A DNA stretch of 64,000 bases from Gracilimonas sp965227215 (GTDB taxonomy: Bacteria > Bacteroidota > Rhodothermia > Balneolales > Balneolaceae), in assembly GCA_965227215.1 (NCBI GenBank), contig OZ245729.1:1364001-1428000 (forward strand), given 5' to 3'. Shown here in pieces: positions 5,889-14,687 of this stretch. The notes beneath the pieces are model-generated. The model was not told the DNA's origin, searched no databases, and saw nothing but the letters and a program-made list of their open reading frames with translations. The stretch's first letter is position 1. Each line of letters begins with the position of its first letter. The position numbers and the translations under genes were made by a program.

Positions 5889-7397
5889 ATGGAATTTCTG
5901 AAGACATTAGGTATTGAAGGTATTAATCCCGGAACCAGCACCGGCCGCAAGCATTACGAGAGTAAAGAAACCATTAGTAGCTTTACTCCTTCTGATGGCG
6001 AAAAAATAGCTACCGTTGGCGTAACTACCCGCGAGCAATACGATCAAATTGTGGAAGAAGCTCAAACAGCATATAAAGTTTGGAGCCAAATGCCGGCACC
6101 CCAACGGGGCGAAATTGTGCGCCAGATCGGCCAGAAGTTACGTGAGTACAAAGAGCCCCTCGGAAAACTGGTTACTTACGAAATGGGTAAAATTTACCAG
6201 GAAGGACTGGGTGAAGTTCAGGAAATGATTGACATCTGTGATTTTGCCGTGGGGCAGTCGCGCATGCTGTATGGTAAAACCATGCACAGTGAACGCCCTC
6301 AGCACCGCATGTATGAGCAGTGGCATCCGCTGGGGATTGTTGGGATTATCTCCGCGTTCAATTTTCCTGTTGCGGTGTGGAGCTGGAACGCTATGATCGC
6401 TGCCGTTTGCGGAAACGTGATGATCTGGAAAGGTTCTGAAAAAACTCCACTTTGTGGAGTGGCCGTTCAAAAGATTGTAGCCAAGGTGTTGAAAGAGAAC
6501 GATCTCCCTGAAGGGATTTTTAACCTGGTTACCGGAGATCGGGAAGTTGGGAAATGGATGACCGAAGACGATCGAATTCCTTTAATTTCAGCAACCGGCT
6601 CTATCAGAATGGGTAAAGAAGTTGCCAAAACCGTGGGCGGCCGATTAGGAAAAACCATACTTGAGTTGGGTGGTAACAACGCCATCATTATTTCTGAAGA
6701 CGCCGATATCGAAATGGCGATCCGTGCTACCGTTTTTGGAGCTGTGGGTACCTGCGGTCAGCGCTGTACCAGTACGCGCCGGCTTATCGTTCAGGAATCG
6801 GTTTACGATCAGGTAAAAGACCGCTTGCTCAGTATTTATGAAAATATCACTATTGGTGACCCGCTTGATGAGAATACCCTGGTTGGGCCGATGATCGATC
6901 AGGATGCCGTTGACCAAATGCAGAAAGCCCTGAAGGAAGTTGAGAAGGAAGGTGGAAAAGTCATAACCGGTGGTGAGCCTCTGGACGAAGATGGTTTTTA
7001 TGTGAAGCCGGCTATCGCCGAAGCTGAAAACCATTACAACATTGTACAGGAAGAAACCTTTGCCCCTATTCTTTACCTCATCAAATACAAAACGCTGGAT
7101 GAAGCCATCGAGCTGCACAATGGTGTGAAGCAGGGACTAAGTTCCGCTATGTTTACCCTGAACATGCGTGAAGCCGAAAACTTCCTGAGTGCACGCGGCT
7201 CGGATTGCGGAATCGCCAACATCAACATTGGAACCAGCGGGGCTGAAATTGGCGGTGCTTTCGGTGGAGAGAAAGAAACCGGGGGCGGACGTGAATCCGG
7301 CTCCGATGCCTGGAAGGCCTACATGCGTCGCCAAACCAACACCATGAACTGGGGTGATTCGTTGCCGTTGGCACAGGGCATCGATTTTGATGTTTAA
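5889..7397 (+). CDS. ALDH7-family aldehyde dehydrogenase (antiquitin-like, alpha-aminoadipic semialdehyde dehydrogenase)
   Basis: 502 residues, full length for the family. It oxidises an aldehyde with NAD(P)+. The N-terminus (FLKTLGIEGINPGTSTG) and overall pattern fit ALDH7, which oxidises alpha-aminoadipic semialdehyde / piperideine-6-carboxylate in lysine breakdown. Key sites are visible: the catalytic Cys293 in GTCGQRCTST, the general base Glu259 in LELGGNN and the cofactor loop ATGSIRMG. No other lysine-degradation gene is adjacent, so the pathway comes from the family alone; a general detoxification or osmotic role is an alternative. It is cytoplasmic, has no signal peptide, and its leader shows no Shine-Dalgarno sequence. 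A perfect hairpin follows at 7414-7445. Confidence 0.88.
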   Translation: MEFLKTLGIEGINPGTSTGRKHYESKETISSFTPSDGEKIATVGVTTREQYDQIVEEAQTAYKVWSQMPAPQRGEIVRQIGQKLREYKEPLGKLVTYEMGKIYQEGLGEVQEMIDICDFAVGQSRMLYGKTMHSERPQHRMYEQWHPLGIVGIISAFNFPVAVWSWNAMIAAVCGNVMIWKGSEKTPLCGVAVQKIVAKVLKENDLPEGIFNLVTGDREVGKWMTEDDRIPLISATGSIRMGKEVAKTVGGRLGKTILELGGNNAIIISEDADIEMAIRATVFGAVGTCGQRCTSTRRLIVQESVYDQVKDRLLSIYENITIGDPLDENTLVGPMIDQDAVDQMQKALKEVEKEGGKVITGGEPLDEDGFYVKPAIAEAENHYNIVQEETFAPILYLIKYKTLDEAIELHNGVKQGLSSAMFTLNMREAENFLSARGSDCGIANINIGTSGAEIGGAFGGEKETGGGRESGSDAWKAYMRRQTNTMNWGDSLPLAQGIDFDV

Positions 7398-7413
7398 TTA
7401 TTCCTATTGAAAC

Positions 7414-7445
7414 ACGTAAAGACACAAGATTTTGTGTCTTTACGT
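7414..7445. terminator. Perfect 14-bp hairpin after the ALDH gene
   Basis: ACGTAAAGACACAA (7414-7427), loop GATT, TTGTGTCTTTACGT (7432-7445): a perfect stem. It lies 16 bases after the ALDH stop and 18 before the cupin ATG. It lacks a strong U-run, so termination is only likely, not certain. It may instead be another copy of the low-complexity hairpin class seen elsewhere in the window. Confidence 0.5.
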
Positions 7446-7463
7446 TATATCCTAAGAATAATT

Positions 7464-7967
7464 ATGAACACAACAGAAGAGTTAATCACCCATTTCGACC
7501 TTCGGGAACACCCTGAAGGCGGATATTTCAAAGAGACTTATCGAAGTGAAGGCAGCATTCCCGAAGCCGTTTTCCCGGAAACTTTTGAGGGAAGTCGTAA
7601 CTACTGCACGGGTATTTATTTTCTGTTGACTTCAGATACTTTTTCTGCTTTTCATAGAATCAGGCAGGATGAGATGTGGCATTTTTATCAGGGTTCGCCG
7701 CTTACCATTCATATGATCAGCCCGGATGGCAGCTACTCCAAACAAGTGGTTGGCTTGGATTTTGAAAATGGAGCACTTCCTCAATTCACTGTACCCAAAG
7801 AACATTGGTTTGCAGCTGAAGTCAACCAACCAAACAGTTATTCATTTGTAGGCTGCACCGTTTCTCCCGGCTTTGATTTCCGGGATTTTGAGTTGGCTAC
7901 AGAAGAAAGTCTGATCAGCTTATTCCCCCAGCATAATGAGATAATTACCCGGTTAACCCGAGGCTAA
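7464..7967 (+). CDS. Cupin-fold protein, DUF985 (YML079-like)
   Basis: 167 residues. DUF985 cupin features are visible: LREHPEGGYFKETYRS, the strand pair GIYFLLTSDTFSAFHRIRQDE, then EMWHFYQGSPLTIHMI and the C-terminal GCTVSPGFDFRDFE. Residues H, E and H in the F-H-R and DEMWHF segments could bind a metal or ligand. The family is a small-molecule-binding beta barrel of uncertain function. I use the ATG at 7464 because the upstream in-frame extension (a TTG at 7407) would be encoded by the hairpin at 7414-7445. It probably has its own promoter or is read through from the ALDH gene. Confidence 0.85.
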   Translation: MNTTEELITHFDLREHPEGGYFKETYRSEGSIPEAVFPETFEGSRNYCTGIYFLLTSDTFSAFHRIRQDEMWHFYQGSPLTIHMISPDGSYSKQVVGLDFENGALPQFTVPKEHWFAAEVNQPNSYSFVGCTVSPGFDFRDFELATEESLISLFPQHNEIITRLTRG

Positions 7968-7979
7968 TCCTGTTTTCAG

Positions 7980-10544
7980 CTATTTAACAAGCGTAAGCTT
8001 TCGTGTGAGGGTTTCATTACCAACATCCAGTTTATACAAATAAACCCCGCTCGAAAATTTTCCGGGCGATGCATCCCAACTCAATGTATGCGTTCCCTGT
8101 GGCTTCACTCCATTTTCCAACACGGCTACTTCTCTTCCCATGATGTCATATACCGCAAGCTTAACCCTACCCGGTTTATCTAAGCGGTAGGAAATAGTGG
8201 TGGTCGGGTTAAATGGGTTTGGATAATTCTGATACAGCGCAAAGCCTTCGGCACCTTCTTCCGGCTCCTCTTTCTCAGTGGCTACCAACACTCCGCTGTT
8301 TTCTGCTCCCGGCGTTCCATGGCCAACCGAAGCGGCCCAGTTTTCAGCCTTCGAATTATCCAACCTGGGATGGGTTAATGAAAGAGTAGCTCCTTGTCCA
8401 TCCGCTTCTGCCGGCCAGGGCGGGTCATCGCTATAGGTTACCTGATCCACGATTTCACCATTATTACTAAATAGACGAAGAAGTTCTCCGCTTCCGGCAA
8501 AACCAAAATCAATATCTCCCACATAATTATTCACCTCAGGAAACAGGGAAGTAAAACTTACACTATCGCGGGTGAGCACCAAAAACCCATCGCTTTCCAA
8601 TATGGTCCCCTCGGCAAAAGTAAATACATGCTCATCATCTGAATCTGAGAAATACCATCCGCCCAAATCAATATTGGTGTCAGTGTTATTATAAAACTCA
8701 ACCCAGTCTTCGGTGTCAAAGTCTTCAGCTGAGTTATAGTTTATCTCATTAATCACGACCGGAGTATCTTCGGAAAGGTTATTTCGTTCGAAAACAGCCA
8801 TTAACGAAGCTTCACTTTCAATGGTGATTTCTGTTTCGCTAAACGTACCTGAAGCTGCACCGCTCCAGCCTACAAAGGAGTAGCCGGGAGCCGGAATTGC
8901 TTTGATAGTGGCTGGTATGGATTTATAGATCAAAATCCAATCGGTAGTATCCGACCGAACGGTTTCAACAGTTACAGCTCCGCCTTCTGCGGGACTGGAG
9001 GAGACTTCAAGTTTGCTTACTCCCGAAAGGTCAAAGAAATCCTGAAGGTGTGTCCGCGCTTTGGTTTGCCGGTTCCGAACAAAGAACTTCATTTTCTCAA
9101 TGTGTTTTTCCCAGTTCATATCCGAACCCAGCCGAAGTGACTTTTCCCATCGGTCCATGTGCCGGGGAACTTCAGACTCTATGAGTGATGCCGTACTGTC
9201 TATAACCCCCAAAAGCCGCCCCGGTGAAAAAGAGGACTGTATGTGGATACTGTAACGCTGAATAAATTTATTCCTGAAAGTTTCATTGGTTAGCAAACTT
9301 CTAAATAAGAAGGTCGACCACTCCGGGTTTGCATAATAAATAGTATTGGTTGTCGCTATTAAATCCAGACTGTTGGTATCGTCTTGTCCATAGGAGTGGC
9401 TGTTCATCGTCATATCCATGTCGTACATAATCCACCGCCACTTACCATCCGCACTTTGAGGCCTCCAGTACCTGATATTGTTCGCCGGCCAGTCTCCATT
9501 CGCCATATAAATCTGAGCGAGCACATAGTCGATATACTGATCGATGTTCATTTGCCTGCTCACCCAGTCAAAATTTTCCTGAACGGACAGGTCGTTATTC
9601 TTCACGAAGTCTATCATAGCCTGATAGTGTGTATCTGATCCTTCTTTCACATCTGCATTACCGGTGAGGATGTCGAGTTCATTTTCATCATAGCCGTAAT
9701 TCGACTCGATAAAATCCTCATTCTGTTTCTCACGCAGGATGTGTATCCCCCAATATTCCCCATTCAGAAAAACGGTAACCGGCTTAAAAGCCTGATACCC
9801 TAAATCCATCCGACCTTTCATCATTGCCTGTATGGATGCATTTCTAATCATGGCTCTGTACCAATCCTGACCACCGCTTCTTAAGGCTAATCGATCAAAC
9901 TCTGTAAAGGGCTTGTCTTCAAAAAGCGGATAATTCAGTTTCTTGAGGTCATAATCTCCCCGAAAGTAAATATCCAGTGACTTTTGATCATACAAACGGG
10001 TACAACCTCCCCCAATTTTCACTCCGGCGTTTACGCTAAACCCTGATGTCCGGTCTTTTTCGAAAAACGTAAGATGGACAGGCCGTTCCCAGTCCTGGTT
10101 CCAGTTTTTGGGAGTACTTCTGCAGTTTCCGGGAATACCGTTGGTACCTTCCACATAAATACCAGCGCTGTCGGAGAAAAAGCCGCCAGGATTCGTTGTA
10201 ATGGAAAGTATCGGCAGTTCGGTAGGTTCGTCTATAAAATAGGACCTGAAGTAGAACGAGGTGTCTGCATTGTTCTCGTTCAAAACCATTGCCCGTAAAA
10301 CGGAAGTCCGTTTTATAACCACTGAATCCTGAAAAAGCATACCTGAAGTATCTGGAAATGCCCCGTCAAGTGTGTAAAAAATAGATGAAGAATCGGACAC
10401 ATCCTCCATCTTTACAACAATTGAATCAGAATAAAAACCGCTCTCCGTTATGTGTGAGGTAGTGGGGGATTGAGCCTGAATTTGTGTAAACGAACAGAAA
10501 GCGATTAGAAATATAACCGGGCAAAAATATTGTAGTCGGGACAT
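7980..10544 (-). CDS. Secreted CotH-kinase-family protein with lamin-tail domain and T9SS sorting domain
   Basis: 854 residues with a signal peptide (about 1-24, ending IQAQ). In order: a chitobiase/beta-hexosaminidase-type C-terminal domain (about 30-95, SIFYTLDGAFPDTSG); a CotH protein-kinase-like domain (about 130-480, GEYWGIHILREKQNEDFI and the acidic motif YDMDMTMNSH); a repeat domain with APGYSFVGWSG (about 510-590); a lamin-tail domain (about 595-735, VVINEINYNS and WVEFYNN); and a C-terminal type A sorting domain (YQNYPNPFNPTT to the end KLTLVK). It should be exported by Sec and then carried over the outer membrane by T9SS. CotH domains phosphorylate secreted proteins in spore formers; activity here is inferred. 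It is transcribed alone. Confidence 0.9.
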   Translation of the reverse strand: MSRLQYFCPVIFLIAFCSFTQIQAQSPTTSHITESGFYSDSIVVKMEDVSDSSSIFYTLDGAFPDTSGMLFQDSVVIKRTSVLRAMVLNENNADTSFYFRSYFIDEPTELPILSITTNPGGFFSDSAGIYVEGTNGIPGNCRSTPKNWNQDWERPVHLTFFEKDRTSGFSVNAGVKIGGGCTRLYDQKSLDIYFRGDYDLKKLNYPLFEDKPFTEFDRLALRSGGQDWYRAMIRNASIQAMMKGRMDLGYQAFKPVTVFLNGEYWGIHILREKQNEDFIESNYGYDENELDILTGNADVKEGSDTHYQAMIDFVKNNDLSVQENFDWVSRQMNIDQYIDYVLAQIYMANGDWPANNIRYWRPQSADGKWRWIMYDMDMTMNSHSYGQDDTNSLDLIATTNTIYYANPEWSTFLFRSLLTNETFRNKFIQRYSIHIQSSFSPGRLLGVIDSTASLIESEVPRHMDRWEKSLRLGSDMNWEKHIEKMKFFVRNRQTKARTHLQDFFDLSGVSKLEVSSSPAEGGAVTVETVRSDTTDWILIYKSIPATIKAIPAPGYSFVGWSGAASGTFSETEITIESEASLMAVFERNNLSEDTPVVINEINYNSAEDFDTEDWVEFYNNTDTNIDLGGWYFSDSDDEHVFTFAEGTILESDGFLVLTRDSVSFTSLFPEVNNYVGDIDFGFAGSGELLRLFSNNGEIVDQVTYSDDPPWPAEADGQGATLSLTHPRLDNSKAENWAASVGHGTPGAENSGVLVATEKEEPEEGAEGFALYQNYPNPFNPTTTISYRLDKPGRVKLAVYDIMGREVAVLENGVKPQGTHTLSWDASPGKFSSGVYLYKLDVGNETLTRKLTLVK

Positions 10545-10644
10545 GATGATAAAGCTATTGGCATATTGAGGCCTGTAATTAAAGACCTTTTCAGAAGAAA
10601 GGTGTGAAATAAAATGTAATATAATTTATGCCGGTCTGCACTTT

Positions 10645-11511
10645 CTACCCAAAAAACTTCAGCCAGCCTAAGGTTACAAACAATAAGATGAGTCGGTAAG
10701 ACTGAATAAGGGGAACAAAGGCAGCATTCAATAAAATTACTTTTATCCCTTTCTTTAAAATACTTCCTGCAAAAAAATCTCTGTACAGAAAGAAGGCATA
10801 CACATTTAAGATCAACATCACAGTAACTGAAAGGCTCATCTCAGTCACTAATTCCATCATCCCACCAATCTCAAAATACGTTGCTATCAGTTTGTAAGAT
10901 CCGGGAAGGACGGAGCATAGAACGAATACCAAAAATCCACTCAGCACTAAACTATAATTGATGTGATCCAGCAAAGGCTTTTTTTCTCTTTCACTCAGAT
11001 TAAGTACCCAGGTAGCTACTGAAAAAAGCAGTGGAAGAATTACAAGCAGTGCCTTTGAAAGTATTTGGGTGAGCTCATTGTATTCCAAAGCAAACTCTGA
11101 ATAACTTAACCCGGATGCAGCAATGAATGAGGTTATAAAGCCTTCTGTGTACTCGCTGTAAGGAAGCCTGTTTAGCTGCGTGTGCAATGTAGTTTTGAAA
11201 GTATCTACCGCAGGAAATATGAAGTAAAAGGCGTTGGCAAGAATGAAAAGCTTAATGGGAGACAAGTACTTTTTCCGAGCCCCCTTTATATACTCTGTAA
11301 TATATATTTTTGGCCTGGCTAGAAAAGCCTTGAATGTATTCAGAAAACTGTTTTCAAAATTCAGCCAGCCATTTACAAACTCATTGAAAAGAACCGTAAC
11401 CCTGTGATCTTTCTCCGATAATTTTCGCTGACCACATTCCGGGCAATATGAGGTATTAAATGGCTTTTGGCCACAGTTTGGGCATTTTTGTGTATCAACC
11501 AATTCTGACAT
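10645..11511 (-). CDS. DUF3667 membrane protein with N-terminal zinc ribbon
   Basis: 288 residues. The N-terminus has two CxxC pairs (CPNCGQKPF and CPECGQRK), forming a zinc ribbon. The DUF3667 segment follows (NGWLNFENSFLNTF, ITEYIKGARKKYLSPIKLFI). The rest holds about four to five membrane segments (for example LFILANAFYFIF, ALLVILPLLFSVATW, FLVFVLCSVL, LSVTVMLILNVYAFF). The function of the family is unknown. It sits just downstream of the PLP decarboxylase (6-base gap), suggesting co-transcription, although no functional link is obvious. Confidence 0.85.
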   Translation of the reverse strand: MSELVDTQKCPNCGQKPFNTSYCPECGQRKLSEKDHRVTVLFNEFVNGWLNFENSFLNTFKAFLARPKIYITEYIKGARKKYLSPIKLFILANAFYFIFPAVDTFKTTLHTQLNRLPYSEYTEGFITSFIAASGLSYSEFALEYNELTQILSKALLVILPLLFSVATWVLNLSEREKKPLLDHINYSLVLSGFLVFVLCSVLPGSYKLIATYFEIGGMMELVTEMSLSVTVMLILNVYAFFLYRDFFAGSILKKGIKVILLNAAFVPLIQSYRLILLFVTLGWLKFFG

Positions 11512-11517
11512 GGTTGA

Positions 11518-12858
11518 CTATATAGCTTTTTCAATCCTTTGGAGCAACTCCTTTGCAAAAGCTTTTTGCTCCGGCTTCATAAACACGCTCCTTAGAATAG
11601 TCACCTGTTCCGAGTCCACATTATACTCTGGGTGAAGTTGGGCAAAAGTATCGGCAGGTATTTTATACAGGGAAAGATAAAATGATTGCTCTCTCATGCC
11701 TGCATCGAACACGGCTTTTGATTTTGCAGAGATCTCCGATGTCGTCTCTGCTTCTGCCGGAAAGTACCCCAAAATATCCAGCTCCGGTTTTTTGAACGCC
11801 TTGAGTTTTTGTGATGATTCGACCAAGTCATACATATTTCGTGCAGCCTGAAGACACTTTTTCAGGATGGGGCCGAAGCCCTCTTTTTCGTTCAGTGGAA
11901 ACATCTGCAAGGTGGCCCAAAGTGCTACCGCAGCCGCCCCGGCCCGTGAACATTCCAGACTGATTTCGCCAAGGTGAAGATCTTCCGAAGTGAAATAGGT
12001 GTAGGGAGAATCATGTTTATAGAATTTTCCTACAGCCGGATCTTTGAACAGCACGCATCCACACCCATAGGGTTGAAGCCCGTGTTTATGAGGATCCACC
12101 ACGATACTGTCAGCCTCTTCCATCAGCTTCCAGCACGTTCCGTCTATGATCCCTGAATCTTTAAGCGTTCTGAAAAAACCGCCATAGGCAGCATCGATAT
12201 GAATTCGGATTCCATGTTCTTTTGCCCAGGGCAGAATTTGATCCAATGGCTCTACCTCCCCGAGCCCGGTAGTTCCGAGAGTTACGACGATGGTGCCAAT
12301 TTCTTCAGCATCCACTTCATCAAGGCTAAAAGAACCCTCATTATTCACCGGCACTTTTACTCCATCCACCCTCAAAACCCCACACATTCGCTGATGGGTA
12401 TAATGGGAATTTTCAGAGAAGGCAATCTTTTTATCGGGATGGGATTCCCGTGCAACCCACAGAGCTTCCAGGTTCGCAATGGTTCCGCTTGCTGTTAGGT
12501 GCCCTAAGAATTCATCACCATAACCAAAAAAGCGAGCCAGATCAGCTACCGCTTCCTTTTCCATTTCAGATGAAGGGGGGCCACCGTCCAGTGCGTGGTT
12601 GTTTGGATTGATGGACATTGCCATGGCGTAAGCTGCCCACGTAAGCGGATGGGGTGGCTTCAGCATTTGCCCCGCATATACCGGATGGTGAAACGGGAAA
12701 TTACACTTCAGACGTTGAACCAAACGGGTAAAAACTTCCTGCTCCTTTTCTTCAGAAACAGATAGAGTGGAATCCTGCTCCCACTCACCAAAAGCAGCCT
12801 TCCAATCTGTAAGCTGCTCCAGAGCCCGGTCTAAGGTTTTTTTTGATGCCTCATCCAT
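11518..12858 (-). CDS. Group II pyridoxal-phosphate-dependent decarboxylase
   Basis: 446 residues. It is a PLP enzyme of the group II decarboxylase fold (glutamate / aromatic amino acid / diaminobutyrate decarboxylases). It has the substrate-pocket start FHHPVYAGQMLKPPHP, the PLP-ring residues around THQR, IHIDAAYGGFF (Asp222 contacts the pyridine nitrogen) and the Schiff-base lysine Lys258 in VDPHKHGLQ. The substrate cannot be decided: likely an aromatic amino acid, aspartate or 2,4-diaminobutyrate. The start overlaps the stop of the upstream DUF3078 gene by one base (TAATG), so the pair is translationally coupled. There is no signal peptide. Confidence 0.86.
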   Translation of the reverse strand: MDEASKKTLDRALEQLTDWKAAFGEWEQDSTLSVSEEKEQEVFTRLVQRLKCNFPFHHPVYAGQMLKPPHPLTWAAYAMAMSINPNNHALDGGPPSSEMEKEAVADLARFFGYGDEFLGHLTASGTIANLEALWVARESHPDKKIAFSENSHYTHQRMCGVLRVDGVKVPVNNEGSFSLDEVDAEEIGTIVVTLGTTGLGEVEPLDQILPWAKEHGIRIHIDAAYGGFFRTLKDSGIIDGTCWKLMEEADSIVVDPHKHGLQPYGCGCVLFKDPAVGKFYKHDSPYTYFTSEDLHLGEISLECSRAGAAAVALWATLQMFPLNEKEGFGPILKKCLQAARNMYDLVESSQKLKAFKKPELDILGYFPAEAETTSEISAKSKAVFDAGMREQSFYLSLYKIPADTFAQLHPEYNVDSEQVTILRSVFMKPEQKAFAKELLQRIEKAI

Positions 12859-13733
12859 TAGTAAAGATTTACAGAAACACCGGCAGAAAGCACTTGTTTA
12901 AGCTGTACTTCGCTTGAGAAGTCGTTATCGTAGCGAAGCTCGAACTGAAAGGAAGCACTGACAATACTGTTGATTTGCCCCACCAGTTCATTTCCCCACA
13001 TCACGTCTGTTTCACTAATGGGTATCAGAAAATTGGTGAAGGTTTCGAGGCTGCTGCTGTACATAATATTTTCAGCCACTTGTTTTTCAAAGGTGATACC
13101 GGTTGTTAAACCACCTTCTGACCGGAAATTCTCTCCGGGTTCCAGGCCATAGACGGCGGATAAACTGTCATCATTTACAATGGTTTGTTTAAGTCCCAAA
13201 CCCGCCTCAAATGTAAAAGCGTTGCCGGGCTCGTATGCTAAACCAATTCCTTCATTGATGTAAGCAGGGGCCATAAAGTCTGAGATCAGTACATCGGGAA
13301 CTCCTTCTTCACTGCTATATTCGTACCCCTTATCAAACTGGGTTTGAAAGCCAACAACGCCATAAGCTGCCAGTGAGCCATCTTCTTCAAAAGTATACGT
13401 GAAGCGGTTTCTGATAGAAATAAGGTCATCTGTTTTGCGGACCCCTTCGTTTTTAATCCTGGACTGTCCATACTTCACATTGGTACGGAATCCATAGGCA
13501 AACTTGTCTTGCCGGTACAGTAAATTTAGCACGGATGAACCTGTTCCACTCACTGAGCTGGCGCCACCCTGAGACCAGTTACTATAGGCGGCTTGTGAAC
13601 CGTTGAAACTGGCCACCCATTTTTGTTCCCATCCGTTTAAGGTATCCGGAACGGTAATAGTTTGTGCTGAAATTGAGATTGAGATAAAACTTAAAAATAG
13701 AAAGGCTGATAAAGCTTTAATTCTGATCGTCAT
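12858..13733 (-). CDS. DUF3078 protein, predicted outer-membrane beta-barrel
   Basis: 291 residues. A clear signal peptide (about 1-23, FLFLSFISISISAQ) is followed by alternating hydrophobic strands typical of a small outer-membrane barrel. DUF3078 hallmarks are present: WVASFNGSQAAYSNWSQGG near residue 40 and the ending GVSVNLY with a terminal aromatic, as barrels have. The function is unknown; the family is almost confined to Bacteroidota-like phyla. It is followed without a gap by the PLP decarboxylase and preceded (17 bases) by the PyrR-like gene, so all three appear to form one transcript. Confidence 0.84.
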   Translation of the reverse strand: MTIRIKALSAFLFLSFISISISAQTITVPDTLNGWEQKWVASFNGSQAAYSNWSQGGASSVSGTGSSVLNLLYRQDKFAYGFRTNVKYGQSRIKNEGVRKTDDLISIRNRFTYTFEEDGSLAAYGVVGFQTQFDKGYEYSSEEGVPDVLISDFMAPAYINEGIGLAYEPGNAFTFEAGLGLKQTIVNDDSLSAVYGLEPGENFRSEGGLTTGITFEKQVAENIMYSSSLETFTNFLIPISETDVMWGNELVGQINSIVSASFQFELRYDNDFSSEVQLKQVLSAGVSVNLY

Positions 13734-13750
13734 TTTACAATAGTGGTTTA

Positions 13751-14254
13751 TTAATTATTCTTAAAAAGTACGGCTTGACTGAGGCTGCCATCTTTCAGCA
13801 TCACCTCAATATGCTCTCCGGGCTTGGTAGGCACGGTTATACCCATCAAGTCGGTGCGCAAAGGGTATTTGCGGTGTCCGCGATCCAGTAAGGCAGCTAT
13901 CTCAATACTTTCAGGCTCATACACACTGCAAACTGCCGACAGCGCACCAAACATAGTTTTACCGGAGAAAATCACGTCATCAACAAGCAGCACAAACTTA
14001 TCGTTGCAATCGGGGAGATTGCTTTTTGATGCGTTCCCCTGTACATCATATCGATGAACGGGGACATCTGTTCCCATCAAATCTTCCAGGCTTTCTCCAA
14101 GAAGCCCGGCTGTTGCTTCTCCCCGTTCGTTCAAGCCAATCAAAATTAACTCACCCTCATTTTCTTTACTGATCCGTTCCCATACCTGAATCGCCATCCG
14201 CTTTAACGTGCGCTCCATTCTGGGCCGGTCCATCAAAACAATCTGCTTTTTCAT
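13751..14254 (-). CDS. PyrR-like phosphoribosyltransferase-fold protein
   Basis: 167 residues. The PRPP-binding loop is visible as FVLLVDDVIFSGKT (about 106-119), preceded by the strand LILIGLNERGEATAGLLGE. The overall order matches PyrR (uracil phosphoribosyltransferase and pyrimidine attenuation protein). No pyrimidine gene is adjacent and pyrF is more than 11 kb away, so a regulatory RNA-binding role is not supported by context here. It could act as a salvage phosphoribosyltransferase. It is first in the minus-strand run with DUF3078 and the decarboxylase, and divergent from the YtxH gene. Confidence 0.75.
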   Translation of the reverse strand: MKKQIVLMDRPRMERTLKRMAIQVWERISKENEGELILIGLNERGEATAGLLGESLEDLMGTDVPVHRYDVQGNASKSNLPDCNDKFVLLVDDVIFSGKTMFGALSAVCSVYEPESIEIAALLDRGHRKYPLRTDLMGITVPTKPGEHIEVMLKDGSLSQAVLFKNN

Positions 14255-14375
14255 AAACTGACTTTAAAATTTAGTCAAATGTACCGTTTTCTTTTCTTAG
14301 TGTTAAAAAATAACATAAAAACTTGGCACAATTTGTTATCTTAACAGTGTTAACCTCAACCTTAAAGAGAGAACT

Positions 14376-14687
14376 ATGAAACGAGTAATTGGAACATTAT
14401 TAGTAAGTGCCACAGCCTTTGCCGGAGGTATGGTAACCGCTTTATTACTATCTCCAAAAAGTGGAGAGGTAAACCGGCGGTGGGTAAGCAAACAAGGGAA
14501 AAAAACCAAAGACATTCTGGAAGAGAAAAGCCGTAAATGGAGAGAGGACAATGAGAAAAGAATTGATCGCTTCTCAAAAGGCGTTAAGAAAACTCTGAAA
14601 GACTCTGTACCTAACCTGTATGAAGCCACTGAGGATCTTTATTTTTCCGAAGAAGAAGGAGTAGAAGAAATTACCCGGCATGGCTGA
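14376..14687 (+). CDS. YtxH-domain small membrane protein
   Basis: 103 residues. One N-terminal membrane segment (about 4-27, VIGTLLVSATAFAGGMVTAL) runs into the YtxH signature LLLSPKSGEVNRRWV, then a charged helical, probably coiled-coil tail ending in an acidic segment. The family is linked to stress in Firmicutes but has no proven activity. A purine-rich AAAGAGAG lies 5-12 bases before the ATG, one of the few leaders here that could pair with the anti-SD. Its end overlaps the next start by 8 bases. Confidence 0.75.
   Translation: MKRVIGTLLVSATAFAGGMVTALLLSPKSGEVNRRWVSKQGKKTKDILEEKSRKWREDNEKRIDRFSKGVKKTLKDSVPNLYEATEDLYFSEEEGVEEITRHG

Noticed and set aside
7407..7463. An N-terminal extension of the cupin starting at TTG
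   Set aside because: It would be encoded by a perfect hairpin and does not resemble the family start; the ATG at 7464 is used.
13751..14254. PyrR acting as attenuation protein of a pyrimidine operon here
   Set aside because: No pyrimidine genes or attenuator-like hairpins flank it, so only the fold is called.
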